Below, in pieces: positions 27,692 through 36,011 of a DNA stretch of 64,000 nt. The DNA lies in the NCBI RefSeq assembly GCF_009789235.1, contig NZ_WSTB01000006.1, positions 248,001 to 312,000 of the forward strand, read 5' to 3'. The position numbers and the translations under genes are program-made. The notes under the pieces were generated by a model that saw only the letters and a program-made list of their open reading frames with translations, made no database searches and was not told the DNA's origin. How positions within the stretch are numbered: the first letter of the stretch is position 1; each line of letters begins with the position of its first letter. This stretch comes from Flavobacterium hydrocarbonoxydans (GTDB lineage: Bacteria > Bacteroidota > Bacteroidia > Flavobacteriales > Flavobacteriaceae).

Positions 27692-27840
27692 GTAGTTTCG
27701 ATTAGTAAAAATGGAACTGTAGCCTCAATTGATTATAGAAATAGCGATTGTAATACTCTTGCCAACATTACTAAAGATGGTGTCGCTACAGAAATTGATT
27801 TGAAAAATAAATGCCTTTTTTGCCCAAAAAAGAAGCCTTA
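27692..27840 (+). pseudogene. Possible coding remnant in the ispB-like/rlmN gap
   Basis: A stop-free frame without a start reads VVSISKNGTVASIDYRNSDC, then NTLANITKDGVATEIDLKNK. It looks like the C-terminal end of a secreted or lipoprotein domain with DGV-type strands, but I cannot name the family. A TGA closes it on the 5' side at 27689-27691. The remaining gap from 27515 is AT-rich and holds only the -7 box of the synthase and the rlmN terminator. Confidence 0.3.
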
Positions 27841-27873
27841 AAAGCAAGAGTTAAACTTGTTTTTAAGGCTTTT
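27830..27873 (-). terminator. Terminator after rlmN
   Basis: AAGCCTTAAAA and TTTTAAGGCTT form an 11-bp stem; on the minus strand it is followed by a CTTTTTT run. It lies about 25 bp beyond the rlmN stop. Confidence 0.75.
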
Positions 27874-27895
27874 GTTATATCTCGAAACTATTTTT

Positions 27896-28939
27896 TTATC
27901 CTTCTTTATTGGCCAATTGTCCGCAGGCAGCATCAATATCCTTACCGCGGCTGCGACGTACTTTTACCACTACTCCAATATTTTCTAAGGCTTTTATGTA
28001 GGCTAAAATAGATTCTTCTGAAGCTTGCTGGAATTCGCCATCATCAATTGGGTTATACTCAATCAAATTGACTTTACAAGGCACGTATTTGCAAAACTTA
28101 ACCAGGGCATCAATCGAAGCTTTATCATCGTTGATTCCTTTCCAGACCACATATTCGTATGAAACCTTATTTTTGGTTTTTTTGTACCAATATTCTAAAG
28201 ACTCACGCAAATCTACCAGAGGAAAGTTTTTACTAAAAGGCATAATTCGCGCACGAATTTCGTCGATTGCAGAATGTAATGAAACAGCAAGTTTGAACTT
28301 CACATCATCATCTGCCATTTTTTTTATCATTTTCGGGATTCCCGATGTTGACACCATGATACGTTTAGGAGACATTCCTAAACCTTCCGGCGATGTTATC
28401 ATATCAATTGCTTTGATGACATTGTTATAGTTCATCAGAGGCTCCCCCATTCCCATAAAAACAATATTCGAAAGCGGATGATTGTGATACAAACGGCTTT
28501 CTTTATCAATAGCAATTACCTGATCGTAAATTTCGCCCGGTTCCAGGTTTCGCATACGCTTTAAACGTGAAGTAGCGCAAAAATTACAATCTAAGCTACA
28601 GCCTACCTGACTGGAAACACACGCAGTTGTTCTAGTATCGGTAGGAATCAAAACAGATTCTACTACCAAACCATCATGAAGGCGAACAGCATTTTTAACA
28701 GTTCCGTCACTGCTGCGCTGCATGGTATCTACCTTAATATGGTTGATAACAAAATTATTTTCGAGCATAGCCCTTGTGTTTTTAGCCACATTGGTCATAT
28801 CCTCAAAACTGTGAGCGCCCTTGCTCCATAACCATTCATAAACCTGATTCCCGCGAAAAGCCTGATCCCCATTGGTCACAAAAAAATCACGCAACTGGTC
28901 TTTTGATAAGGCTCTTATATCTTTTTTCTCGATTTGCAT
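27896..28939 (-). CDS. rlmN: Dual 23S rRNA A2503 / tRNA A37 C2-methyltransferase RlmN
   Basis: RlmN is a radical-SAM enzyme that methylates C2 of A2503 in 23S rRNA and A37 in some tRNAs. The 347-residue product has the CxxxCxxC cluster at C114, C118 and C121 (GCSLDCNFCATS), a SAM-binding VFMGMGEPLMNYNNV, and a C-terminal SRGKDIDAACGQLAN whose Cys fits the methyl-carrying residue. A TAACTTTG box at 28944-28951 sits right before the ATG at 28939, so the mRNA may be nearly leaderless. Confidence 0.97.
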   Translation of the reverse strand: MQIEKKDIRALSKDQLRDFFVTNGDQAFRGNQVYEWLWSKGAHSFEDMTNVAKNTRAMLENNFVINHIKVDTMQRSSDGTVKNAVRLHDGLVVESVLIPTDTRTTACVSSQVGCSLDCNFCATSRLKRMRNLEPGEIYDQVIAIDKESRLYHNHPLSNIVFMGMGEPLMNYNNVIKAIDMITSPEGLGMSPKRIMVSTSGIPKMIKKMADDDVKFKLAVSLHSAIDEIRARIMPFSKNFPLVDLRESLEYWYKKTKNKVSYEYVVWKGINDDKASIDALVKFCKYVPCKVNLIEYNPIDDGEFQQASEESILAYIKALENIGVVVKVRRSRGKDIDAACGQLANKEG

Positions 28940-29099
28940 GCTGCAAAGTTACTAAGTATTTATCGAAACCTTTTCATACCGAGATATTTTTTGTTTTTTA
29001 ATGAAATATTAGTCTTTACAAACTATTTTAAATGATTGAGATTTAAAAAATTTCATTCGGAAAAAAACTTTATATTTAATCTTTTAAAATGCTAAATTT

Positions 29100-29132
29100 T
29101 GGCACGAGAATTGTCTTTCGGTTACACGAAAG
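29100..29132 (+). promoter_or_regulatory. Sigma-54-like promoter followed by a small hairpin
   Basis: TGGCACGAGAATTGTC (29100-29115) matches the sigma-54 consensus TGGCAC-N5-TTGCa/t except for T in place of C in the -12 dinucleotide. The hairpin CTTTCG-GTTACA-CGAAAG (29115-29132) lies at the predicted start site. The rest of the 28940-29240 gap is AT-rich with no other gene, and I saw no TAnnTTTG box for the downstream lipoprotein. An upstream enhancer site is not apparent. Confidence 0.45.
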
Positions 29133-29240
29133 ATAACCCTACAAAAATTACCGGCCATAGTTTTTGTATCGTAATGAAAATTACTGTTTTTCAAAATCCA
29201 ACCTTTATATTATTATAACAATTTAAAAAACATTATTATC

Positions 29241-29576
29241 ATGAAAAAACAAATTTTAAGTTTAGCCCTTATCGCGTTAGTAGCATTCTCTGTACAATCT
29301 TGTGGAGACAAAAAAGAAGAAACAAAAGCAGAAGAAGAATTGACTCTTGGAAACAAAGTAGATTCGTTAACAACTGATATCGAACAAGCAAAAGACACGG
29401 CCGTGACCAAAGTTGAAAATGCTGCTGAAGATGTAAAAGATGCTACTAAAAAAGCCGCTGAAGACGTAAAAGATGCCACTAAAAAGGCCGCAGAAAAAGC
29501 CGAAGCTGCTGCTAAAGCTGCCAAAGACGGAACTGTACAAACAGCTAAAGACGTTGATGCTGCCTTGAAAAAATAG
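29241..29576 (+). CDS. LEA-like repetitive lipoprotein
   Basis: The 111-residue product has a signal peptide with a lipobox (FSVQSC, Cys21), so it should be a lipoprotein. The rest is almost wholly charged helix: VKDATKKAAED repeats twice in 11-residue steps, then KAEAAAKAAKDG. The 11-mer Lys/Ala/Asp/Glu pattern resembles group 3 late-embryogenesis-abundant proteins, which protect proteins and membranes during drying or freezing. That functional link is by analogy. It is single, with its own terminator and a sigma-54-like site upstream. Confidence 0.8.
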   Translation: MKKQILSLALIALVAFSVQSCGDKKEETKAEEELTLGNKVDSLTTDIEQAKDTAVTKVENAAEDVKDATKKAAEDVKDATKKAAEKAEAAAKAAKDGTVQTAKDVDAALKK

Positions 29577-29594
29577 TCTTCGATGACAATTTGT

Positions 29595-29625
29595 AAAACC
29601 ATTCGCTACAACGAATGGTTTTTTT
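29595..29625 (+). terminator. Terminator after the LEA-like lipoprotein gene
   Basis: AAAACCATTCG pairs with CGAATGGTTTT around CTACAA and is followed by a T-run. Confidence 0.88.
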
Positions 29626-29653
29626 ATGCCTAAAAGTTACCCGATATTTTTTG

Positions 29654-29661
29654 TATTTTTG
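29654..29661 (+). promoter_or_regulatory. -7 element for the O-methyltransferase gene
   Basis: TATTTTTG fits TAnnTTTG and is 26 bp before the ATG at 29687. The -33 element is unclear. Confidence 0.5.
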
Positions 29662-29686
29662 CAATTCAATTTAGAAGACACTACAC

Positions 29687-30328
29687 ATGCATTTTATCTC
29701 TCAAGATTTAGAAGATTATATCGAACAACATTCTGAAAACGAACCAGAATTACTAGCGAAACTTAACAAGGAAACGTACCAAAAAATATTATTACCCCGA
29801 ATGTTAAGCGGACATTTTCAGGGTCGTGTTTTGAGCATGCTGTCTAAACTAATCCGTCCTGTAAATATTCTGGAAATCGGGACTTATACCGGTTACGCTG
29901 CTTTGTGCTTGTGCGAGGGAATGCAGGAAAACGGACAATTGCACACGATTGATATCAAGGAAGAATTAGTAGATTTTCAGCGAAAGTATTTTGATGCATC
30001 ACCTTGGGGAAAACAAATTTTTCAGCATTTGGGTGAAGCGGTTGATATCATTCCAACTTTGGATGTAAAGTTTGATCTGGTTTTTATTGATGCAGATAAA
30101 GAAAATTACCTGAATTACTGGGAAATGATTGTTCCGAAAATGAATAAAGGCGGAATTATCCTGTCTGATAATGTGTTGTGGAGCGGAAAAATTCTGGAAC
30201 CAGTTCATCCGAATGATGTGAGTACCAAAGTGCTTCTGGAATATAATTTACTTTTGAAAAATGATCCTCGTGTAGAAACGGTTTTATTGCCTATTCGTGA
30301 TGGACTGACGGTTAGTAGGGTTTTGTAA
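29687..30328 (+). CDS. SAM-dependent O-methyltransferase (COG4122 type)
   Basis: The 213-residue class I methyltransferase has the SAM-binding motif ILEIGTYTGYAALCL, the acidic motif TIDIKEELVDFQ, metal-binding FDLVFIDADKENYLNYWE and SDNVLWSGKI. These features match the catechol/caffeoyl-CoA O-methyltransferase-like family, which needs a divalent cation. The physiological substrate is not known. It is monocistronic by context, with a repeat-filled gap downstream. Confidence 0.92.
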   Translation: MHFISQDLEDYIEQHSENEPELLAKLNKETYQKILLPRMLSGHFQGRVLSMLSKLIRPVNILEIGTYTGYAALCLCEGMQENGQLHTIDIKEELVDFQRKYFDASPWGKQIFQHLGEAVDIIPTLDVKFDLVFIDADKENYLNYWEMIVPKMNKGGIILSDNVLWSGKILEPVHPNDVSTKVLLEYNLLLKNDPRVETVLLPIRDGLTVSRVL

Positions 30329-30350
30329 AAGGCGCTAAGGCTCTGAGGCT

Positions 30351-30531
30351 CTAAGATTCTAAGGCTTTTTTTTCCTTGTTTGAACTTCAAGATTTGAATA
30401 GCCTCCAGTTTTAACTGGAGGAATATAATTTATCATAAAAAAAGGCTTTAGCCAAATAGATTCTTTATTTTGGCTAAAGCCTTTTCCTTAAACTCTTAAT
30501 TACCTCCAGTTAAAACTGGAGGCTATTCAAA
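30351..30531. repeat. REPIN-like nested inverted repeat upstream of phyH-type gene
   Basis: A perfect 29-bp inverted repeat (30393-30421 and 30503-30531) has arms that each contain the palindrome CCTCCAGTTTTAACTGGAGG. Between them is a second perfect hairpin, AAAAGGCTTTAGCCAAA facing TTTGGCTAAAGCCTTTT (30440-30485). Before it, CTAAGATTCTAAG (30351-30363) is inverted relative to CTTAGAATCTTAG at 31387-31399. Paired inverted palindromes are the layout of REPIN elements, which RAYT transposases move; none is encoded here. Confidence 0.8.
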
Positions 30532-30544
30532 AAAATAATTCATA

Positions 30545-31261
30545 ATGAATCATAACTCCCAAATAAACTCTGATGGTTTTGCAATTATTAATTCGGTTTA
30601 CACTGAAAATGAAATAGACGAAATTATTTCTTTAATTGAAAATAGCACCAAAGACAAAACCGAAAATACCACTTTTAGAAAATCGGAAGATTTATTTGCG
30701 ATCAGACAATTTCATAAAGAAATTCCTGAAACATTAGCTTTTATTTTTAATGAGAAATTAAAAAAAATTATAAATTCAAATTTTGGAGAAGACTATTTTA
30801 TAACCAAATCTATTTATTTTGACAAACCTGAAAAATCGAATTGGTTTGTAGCATATCATCAGGATTTGACTATTTCTGTAAATCAAAAAACAGAAGTTGT
30901 TAATTTTAAAAACTGGACGGTAAAGCAAAATCAGTTCGCTGTTCAGCCACCAAACGAGATTTTAGAAAACAATTTCACGATTCGGATTCATCTTGATAAA
31001 ACGACAAAAGATAATGGTGCATTGAAAGTGATTAACAATTCGCATTCGAAAGGTGTTTTTAAAGTTGATGATTTAGAACTGGAAAATGAAACGATTTGTG
31101 AAGTTGAAAAAGGCGGGATTATGATGATGAAACCTTTATTATTTCATGCTTCAAACAAAACTACAAACAACGAAAGAAGGCGTGTTATTCATATTGAATT
31201 CAGCAATCAGCAACTTCCTGATGGATTGGAATGGAGTGAGAAAACTGTTTTTCATGATTAA
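30545..31261 (+). CDS. Phytanoyl-CoA dioxygenase (PhyH) family protein
   Basis: The 238-residue protein fits the PhyH family of Fe(II)/2-oxoglutarate dioxygenases. The HxD pair is in VAYHQDLTISV, a second-sphere IRIHLDKTTKDNGALKVI follows, and the distal His is in LLFHASNKTTNNERRRVIHI, which also supplies the 2-oxoglutarate-binding Arg. Substrate is unknown. The gene stands alone between REPIN-like elements, flanked by 13-bp inverted repeats at 30351 and 31387, and its higher AT content than neighbours may hint at transfer. Confidence 0.88.
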   Translation: MNHNSQINSDGFAIINSVYTENEIDEIISLIENSTKDKTENTTFRKSEDLFAIRQFHKEIPETLAFIFNEKLKKIINSNFGEDYFITKSIYFDKPEKSNWFVAYHQDLTISVNQKTEVVNFKNWTVKQNQFAVQPPNEILENNFTIRIHLDKTTKDNGALKVINNSHSKGVFKVDDLELENETICEVEKGGIMMMKPLLFHASNKTTNNERRRVIHIEFSNQQLPDGLEWSEKTVFHD

Positions 31262-31280
31262 TTCCTTCTTATGAAAATGA

Positions 31281-31368
31281 GTGCCCTAGCCCAGATAGAA
31301 GTGTAAATCCTTTTGTCTCGCTTCTTTAGCGAGGCAAAAGATTGAAACGGATAGCTGGAAATAGCTCC
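31281..31368 (-). repeat. Structured dispersed repeat, copy C
   Basis: Read on the minus strand it contains GGAGCTATTTCCAGCTATCC, then TTTCAATCTTTTG, a stem (CCTCGC and GCGAGA), CAAAAGGATTTACACTTCTA and GGGCTAGGGC. Copies A (46957-47038) and B (61407-61499) share these blocks. It lies between the convergent phyH-type and PAP2 genes. Confidence 0.85.
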
Positions 31369-31422
31369 TAATAAAAATCTCAGCAACTTAGAATCTTAGT
31401 CACTTAGAAACTTTTTTAAAAT

Positions 31423-31986
31423 CTATCCCGGAAAATAACGGGGTTTTAGTTTTTGATAGATTTTGAACATTGTAAATCCGAAAAGCGCTCCAAAGAAATA
31501 ACCTGTTAAGATATCTCCCGGGTAATGCAATCCTAAGTAAATTCGGCTATAGGCAAAAACAAGAGGCCATAAAAATAAAAGTCCTAAATATTTGAAATGG
31601 CGTTTTAAGACAAAATATAAAAAGGTGGCTACTGCCATAGTATTGGCGGCGTGTCCTGAGAAAAAACTATATGATTTTCTAACCTGAACAACACGAATAA
31701 TCTTGTTGATTTCGGGATTGTTACAAGGTCGTAAACGCTCGAAAGTGTGTTTAAAAAGATTGGTAATCTGATCGGTAAAAGTGATTAAAACGGCTATAAA
31801 AAGCACTAAAAACAAGAGTTGTTTTCCGCCTATTTTTTTGTAAATCACATAAAACATCAGCAAAAAAAATGGTGTCCAATTGAGCTGATTGGTGATAATT
31901 AACCAAAGTTTATCGAATGTTTCTGAACCTAAACTATTAAGATATACTAATAAACGAGAGTCTAATTCTTGTATTTTTTCAAGCAT
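31423..31986 (-). CDS. PAP2-family membrane phosphatase
   Basis: The 187-residue membrane protein has the three PAP2 signature motifs: KHTFERLRPC (KX6RP), YSFFSGHA (PSGH-like with S-G-H) and SRIYLGLHYPGD (SRX5HX3D). There are about five membrane segments. Members dephosphorylate lipid phosphates such as undecaprenyl pyrophosphate or phosphatidic acid; substrate here is not determinable, though recycling of the peptidoglycan carrier is possible. It shares one base with tatA-like gene upstream (31986), so they are coupled. Confidence 0.93.
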   Translation of the reverse strand: MLEKIQELDSRLLVYLNSLGSETFDKLWLIITNQLNWTPFFLLMFYVIYKKIGGKQLLFLVLFIAVLITFTDQITNLFKHTFERLRPCNNPEINKIIRVVQVRKSYSFFSGHAANTMAVATFLYFVLKRHFKYLGLLFLWPLVFAYSRIYLGLHYPGDILTGYFFGALFGFTMFKIYQKLKPRYFPG

Positions 31987-32333
31987 TATAGTTGGCGTTT
32001 TACAGGTCCTGAGATTGAATCTATGTCTTCTTTTACTTTATTGATTTCGGCAGCAGTATCGCCTAATAAATTGGTAGAATCACCCAGTAAATTAGTTCTG
32101 GCATTGCTAATTTCGGCATTGATATTTCCGGTCATGTCGTTCAAAGATTTTGCATCAAGCCCATTAGCCTCTGCTCCTTTTTGAATTTCGCTTTTAATAT
32201 CGTTTGTCGCGTTTTTAAGCTGCGCCATTGCTTTTCCCATTGTGCGGGCAATTTCCGGCACCTTGTCAGAACCAAAAAGCATTAATACTATAAACATGAT
32301 GAAAATTAATTCTCCTCCTCCTATACCAAACAT
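31986..32333 (-). CDS. tatA: Sec-independent translocase TatA/B/E-like protein
   Basis: The 115-residue protein has an N-terminal membrane helix (GGGELIFIMFIVLMLFGSDK), the hinge FGSDKVPEIAR and an amphipathic helix (TMGKAMAQLKNATNDIKSEI), then a polar acidic tail. This matches TatA/TatB-family pore subunits for folded-protein export. TatC is not in the window. TatA versus TatB cannot be separated with certainty. It is coupled to the PAP2 gene. A TATCTTTG -7 box lies at 32355-32362 on the minus strand. Confidence 0.9.
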   Translation of the reverse strand: MFGIGGGELIFIMFIVLMLFGSDKVPEIARTMGKAMAQLKNATNDIKSEIQKGAEANGLDAKSLNDMTGNINAEISNARTNLLGDSTNLLGDTAAEINKVKEDIDSISGPVKRQL

Positions 32334-32397
32334 ATCGTTTTATTTTTAGTGCAACAAAGATATTAAATTTTGTAGCTGAGAGTTTTAAAATTTACTT

Positions 32398-32427
32398 AAA
32401 AAAAAAGACTCTTTTCAGAGTCTTTTT
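32398..32427 (-). terminator. Terminator after the M1 aminopeptidase gene
   Basis: AAAAAAGACTC pairs with GAGTCTTTTT around TTTTCA; a T-run follows on the minus strand. Confidence 0.82.
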
Positions 32428-32437
32428 AGCTTTATGT

Positions 32438-34681
32438 TTAGTCAAATTTTGACTTTTCTTCTACTTTTGGCCAAGCATTGTTGGTTACATCAATATCAGC
32501 AGTCATTAATTTTGGGTCAATCTGAATGCTTTTTATAGCTTTTGAAGTAGCATATACCTTTTTAGCGGTATCATTGCTTTTTCTCCAGATTTGCGCCGGA
32601 TACTGGAAGTTTTCTTTTGTTCCGTCTTCGTAAGTTAACTCAACCAAAATAGGCATAATCATTCCGCCTGGTTTGTTAAACTCTACTTCGTAGAAATATT
32701 TAGGCGATTTTAAAGCTGCTTTTTCTTCGGCAGTAAAAGTTTGGTTTACGTAATCTGCTAATGGTTTTACATCTTCTACTTTTAATGCTTTTTTGTTTGA
32801 AGCACTTACCTCAGCATTGTCTCCGGCCACTAGATATACAAATGGTCCTTTGTCATACCCGAAACGTCCTTTTCTAACTTTTACGTCTTTAAGATCTGCG
32901 GTTGGAGTCTCAGAAACATAATATTGTTTTACCTCTTTGATTCCGATATCTACAAAATCTGTTGAGTAAAACCATCCTCTGAAAAACCAGTCTAAATCTA
33001 CAGCAGATGCGTCTTCCATAGTTCTGAAGAAATCTTCAGGAGTTGGGTGTTTGAATTTCCAACGGTTTGCATACGTTCTGAAAGCATAATCAAACAATTC
33101 TCTTCCCATTACTACTTCTCTTAAAATATTAAGACCTGTAGCCGGTTTTCCGTAAGCGTTATTCCCAAATTGGTGAATAGTCTCAGAGTTCGACATAATT
33201 GGTTCTAAAAACTTTTGGTCACCACTCATGTAAGGAACAATATTTTTTGCAGGTCCACGTCTTGAAGGGAAGTTAGTTCCTAATTCCTGTTCAGCCATAT
33301 ACTCCATAAAAGAGTTCAACCCCTCATCCATCCAGGTCCATTGACGTTCATCTGAGTTCACAATCATTGGAAAAAAAGTATGCCCCACTTCGTGAATTAC
33401 CACGCCAATCATTCCGTTTTTAATTTGCTCACTAGTTACGCCATTTTCGTCAGGACGACCAAAATTCCAACAAATCATAGGGTATTCCATACCCTGATCT
33501 TCTGCAGAAACTGAAACTGCTTTTGGATAAGGATAATCGAATGTATGCGATGAGTAGCTTTTTAAAGTATGCGCCACTGTTCTTGTAGAAGTTTCTTCCC
33601 AAAGCGGATTGGCTTCTTTCGGGTAAAGAGATTCTGCCATCACTACTTTTCCACCTAATTGTACAGCCATTGCATCGTAGATGAATTTTCTTGAAGAAGC
33701 AATACCAAAATCACGAACGTTTTTAGCACTAAATTTCCATGTTTTTTTCTTTTCAGAAAATCCTTTTTCAGCTGCTTCAGCCTCGGCTTGTGTTACAATT
33801 ATAACAGGTTTGTCAAAAGATTTTTGCGCCTGCTCGTAACGTTTTACCTGCTCAGCTGTAAAAACTTCGCTTCTGTTTGTTAGTTCTCCTGTAGCATCGA
33901 CTACGTGATCTGCAGGTGCAGTAAAGTTGACATCAAAATTTCCAAAAGGCAAAGCAAACTCTCCGCTTCCCCAGAATTGCATATTTTGCCATCCTTCCAC
34001 ATCATTGTAAACTGCCATTCTTGGGTAAAACTGAGCTATTACGTATAATTTATTTCCTTCTTTTTCAAACAATTCATAACCTGAACGTCCGCCTTCTTTT
34101 TGGTAATTGTTGATATTGTACCACCATTTGATAGCCAGTACAATTTTTTCTCCTGCTTTTAATGGAGTTGCCAAATTAATACGCATCATCGTTTCGTTGA
34201 TGGTATAGGACATCGCATTTCCTTTAGCATCTTTTACAGACTCTATGTTAAAACCACGCTCTAAATCTTTTTTCAGATAGTCGCTTGCGAATTTATCCAA
34301 TGGTAAAACCTGATTGATTTTTTCGCTTTCTACTAAAGAAGATTGCGTATTGGCTTTCGCCTGATTTTGGTCTAACTGAATCCACAAATATTCTAAATTA
34401 TCAGGTGAATTATTAGAATACGTGATGATTTCAGAACCGGTTAATTTTGAATTTTTATCGTCTAATTCAACATCAATCTTATAATCAGCCTGCTGCTGGT
34501 AATACGCTGGGCCCGGAGCACCGGATGCCGTACGGAACATATTTGGGGTCGCCAACAAGTCGTACATCTGACTGAACTTATTGGTATCATACTTACCTTG
34601 CTGTTTTGGGGCAACAGAAGTATTTTTCTCCTGAGCCATCAACAGGGCAGGAAAAATTAATAATAATGAAAGTTTTTTCAT
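32438..34681 (-). CDS. M1-family zinc metallopeptidase
   Basis: The 747-residue protein has a signal peptide (LLLIFPALLMAQ) and the M1 zinc site HEVGH at 430-434 with the third ligand Glu453 in WTWMDEG, 18 residues after the second His as in the family. The substrate-binding GxMEN-like motif is GMEYPM. It belongs to the M1 gluzincins, most of which are aminopeptidases; the periplasmic or surface location is from the signal peptide. It ends at a terminator and follows a DUF6702 gene and a set of CarboxypepD_reg paralogs on the same strand. Confidence 0.94.
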   Translation of the reverse strand: MKKLSLLLIFPALLMAQEKNTSVAPKQQGKYDTNKFSQMYDLLATPNMFRTASGAPGPAYYQQQADYKIDVELDDKNSKLTGSEIITYSNNSPDNLEYLWIQLDQNQAKANTQSSLVESEKINQVLPLDKFASDYLKKDLERGFNIESVKDAKGNAMSYTINETMMRINLATPLKAGEKIVLAIKWWYNINNYQKEGGRSGYELFEKEGNKLYVIAQFYPRMAVYNDVEGWQNMQFWGSGEFALPFGNFDVNFTAPADHVVDATGELTNRSEVFTAEQVKRYEQAQKSFDKPVIIVTQAEAEAAEKGFSEKKKTWKFSAKNVRDFGIASSRKFIYDAMAVQLGGKVVMAESLYPKEANPLWEETSTRTVAHTLKSYSSHTFDYPYPKAVSVSAEDQGMEYPMICWNFGRPDENGVTSEQIKNGMIGVVIHEVGHTFFPMIVNSDERQWTWMDEGLNSFMEYMAEQELGTNFPSRRGPAKNIVPYMSGDQKFLEPIMSNSETIHQFGNNAYGKPATGLNILREVVMGRELFDYAFRTYANRWKFKHPTPEDFFRTMEDASAVDLDWFFRGWFYSTDFVDIGIKEVKQYYVSETPTADLKDVKVRKGRFGYDKGPFVYLVAGDNAEVSASNKKALKVEDVKPLADYVNQTFTAEEKAALKSPKYFYEVEFNKPGGMIMPILVELTYEDGTKENFQYPAQIWRKSNDTAKKVYATSKAIKSIQIDPKLMTADIDVTNNAWPKVEEKSKFD

Positions 34682-34746
34682 AAGTGTTTTTTGGGATTTT
34701 TTGAAGCTGTGAAAATAATAATTAAAATGATAATTTTATATATTAT

Positions 34747-35253
34747 TTAGTACTTTAACACTTCTTTCCTTGAAGAATCTGTAAAAAGCACGGTCTTTTT
34801 ACCCCCAAATGCTGAAATATGCGTAATGTTTTGCTGCTCAGGATTCCAATCAAGTAAAACTGCATTTGAAATTTCTAAAGTTGTAAATTTCTGGATGTCT
34901 TTGATTCGGGAATAACAAACCAAAACATCATCAGCTTCAATTTCTTTTGACAAAAAAGTTATAACCTTTGTCTGTCCGTTAATTTTTATAGTAAAGTTTT
35001 CCGAAAGGTATTTTTTTAACAACTCTACATCAGCTGCCGTTTCTTTATCGGTACCCAGAAACGTCTTTTTATTGTATTTTTTTTCGATTCCTTTATTTAA
35101 GTCATCCACAAAAATTCGGGATGTGATTTGAATCATTTTTTTATCAGCTGCATAATTTACCTGATAAACTCCCATATAAAACTTATGAAATGCAAAAGCC
35201 GATAATGACAATACTATTATTGCCAGCAAGGGATACACTATTATTTTTTTCAT
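34747..35253 (-). CDS. DUF6702 family protein
   Basis: The 168-residue protein has a membrane or signal segment near 4-22 (VYPLLAIIVLSLSAFAFH) and the family start HKFYMGVYQVNYAADKKMIQ, followed by VDDLNKGIEKKYNK. It is exported or anchored; function is unknown. In Flavobacteria this family recurs beside M1 peptidase genes, as here. It overlaps the last CarboxypepD_reg paralog by 4 bp (ATGA), so the group is translationally coupled. Confidence 0.85.
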   Translation of the reverse strand: MKKIIVYPLLAIIVLSLSAFAFHKFYMGVYQVNYAADKKMIQITSRIFVDDLNKGIEKKYNKKTFLGTDKETAADVELLKKYLSENFTIKINGQTKVITFLSKEIEADDVLVCYSRIKDIQKFTTLEISNAVLLDWNPEQQNITHISAFGGKKTVLFTDSSRKEVLKY

Positions 35254-36011
35254 TTCTCAGCAATCGTAACTTTTTTAAACTCCTGGTTTTTTTTAATTAA
35301 AAAATCCATTAACAAAAACTGATCATCTGGTTTTAAGTATTTCTTAGATTCAGCATCATTAGAACAATACAATAAAAACAATTCTATTTCATCAGGTTTT
35401 AGATTTAGCGTTTTGTTATAAAAATCTGAGGTGAAATTTAGTTTGGCATATTCAATAAAAGCAACATCTGTTATCTCCTCTTCTTTAACCTCATCTTTTT
35501 TACGCAATAATTTTTTTACATCTTTAAAAATTCGAACAAAGTCCATTCCGTATTTTATGGTCTGATCAGACATCATTGCGATGTTTTTTGCTGTTGATTG
35601 TTTATCGTCTTCAAACTGGGTATCAACAATTCTCTGTGAATTCGCCTGAAAAGCTTTTACTTTTAGCTCCTTCCCTACAATTACTTCTTTCAACTGATTA
35701 TTAACCAAATCTAATTGTACTAAAAAAAGAAATTCAGCACAATTTTTTTCAGTAAGTACGATTTTTTTAGACAGAAAAGCCGAACTTGAAAAGAGTAAAG
35801 TATCTTTAGGTCTTGCCAGAATATCAAATAAACCGCTAGGGCTGATAAACGTTCTGGTATGTGTATTAACATTCAGTACATAACCACTTTCCAATGCAAC
35901 AGAATCATTAACAACCTGACCATGAAGTGGTTTTCTTGAAAATGTCTGTCCCATTACAAATTGACAAAACATACATAGTACTACGATTCCAATTTTATTT
36001 TTCATTTTCAA
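35250..36011 (-). CDS. CarboxypepD_reg-domain protein, paralog 4
   Basis: This 253-residue secreted protein starts with a signal peptide (GIVVLCMFCQFVMGQ) and a CarboxypepD_reg-like beta domain (HGQVVNDSVALESGYVLNVN, LVNNQLKEVIVGKE). It is the most divergent of four tandem paralogs and lacks the KGQKTYTPAERKL motif that the others carry after the domain. A helical part follows. Function unknown. It overlaps the next paralog by 17 bp. Confidence 0.8.
   Translation of the reverse strand: MKMKNKIGIVVLCMFCQFVMGQTFSRKPLHGQVVNDSVALESGYVLNVNTHTRTFISPSGLFDILARPKDTLLFSSSAFLSKKIVLTEKNCAEFLFLVQLDLVNNQLKEVIVGKELKVKAFQANSQRIVDTQFEDDKQSTAKNIAMMSDQTIKYGMDFVRIFKDVKKLLRKKDEVKEEEITDVAFIEYAKLNFTSDFYNKTLNLKPDEIELFLLYCSNDAESKKYLKPDDQFLLMDFLIKKNQEFKKVTIAEK

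Noticed and set aside
29213..29602. 129-codon minus-strand frame over the LEA-like lipoprotein gene
   Set aside because: It is a shadow of the repetitive plus-strand gene, which has a signal peptide, lipobox and terminator.
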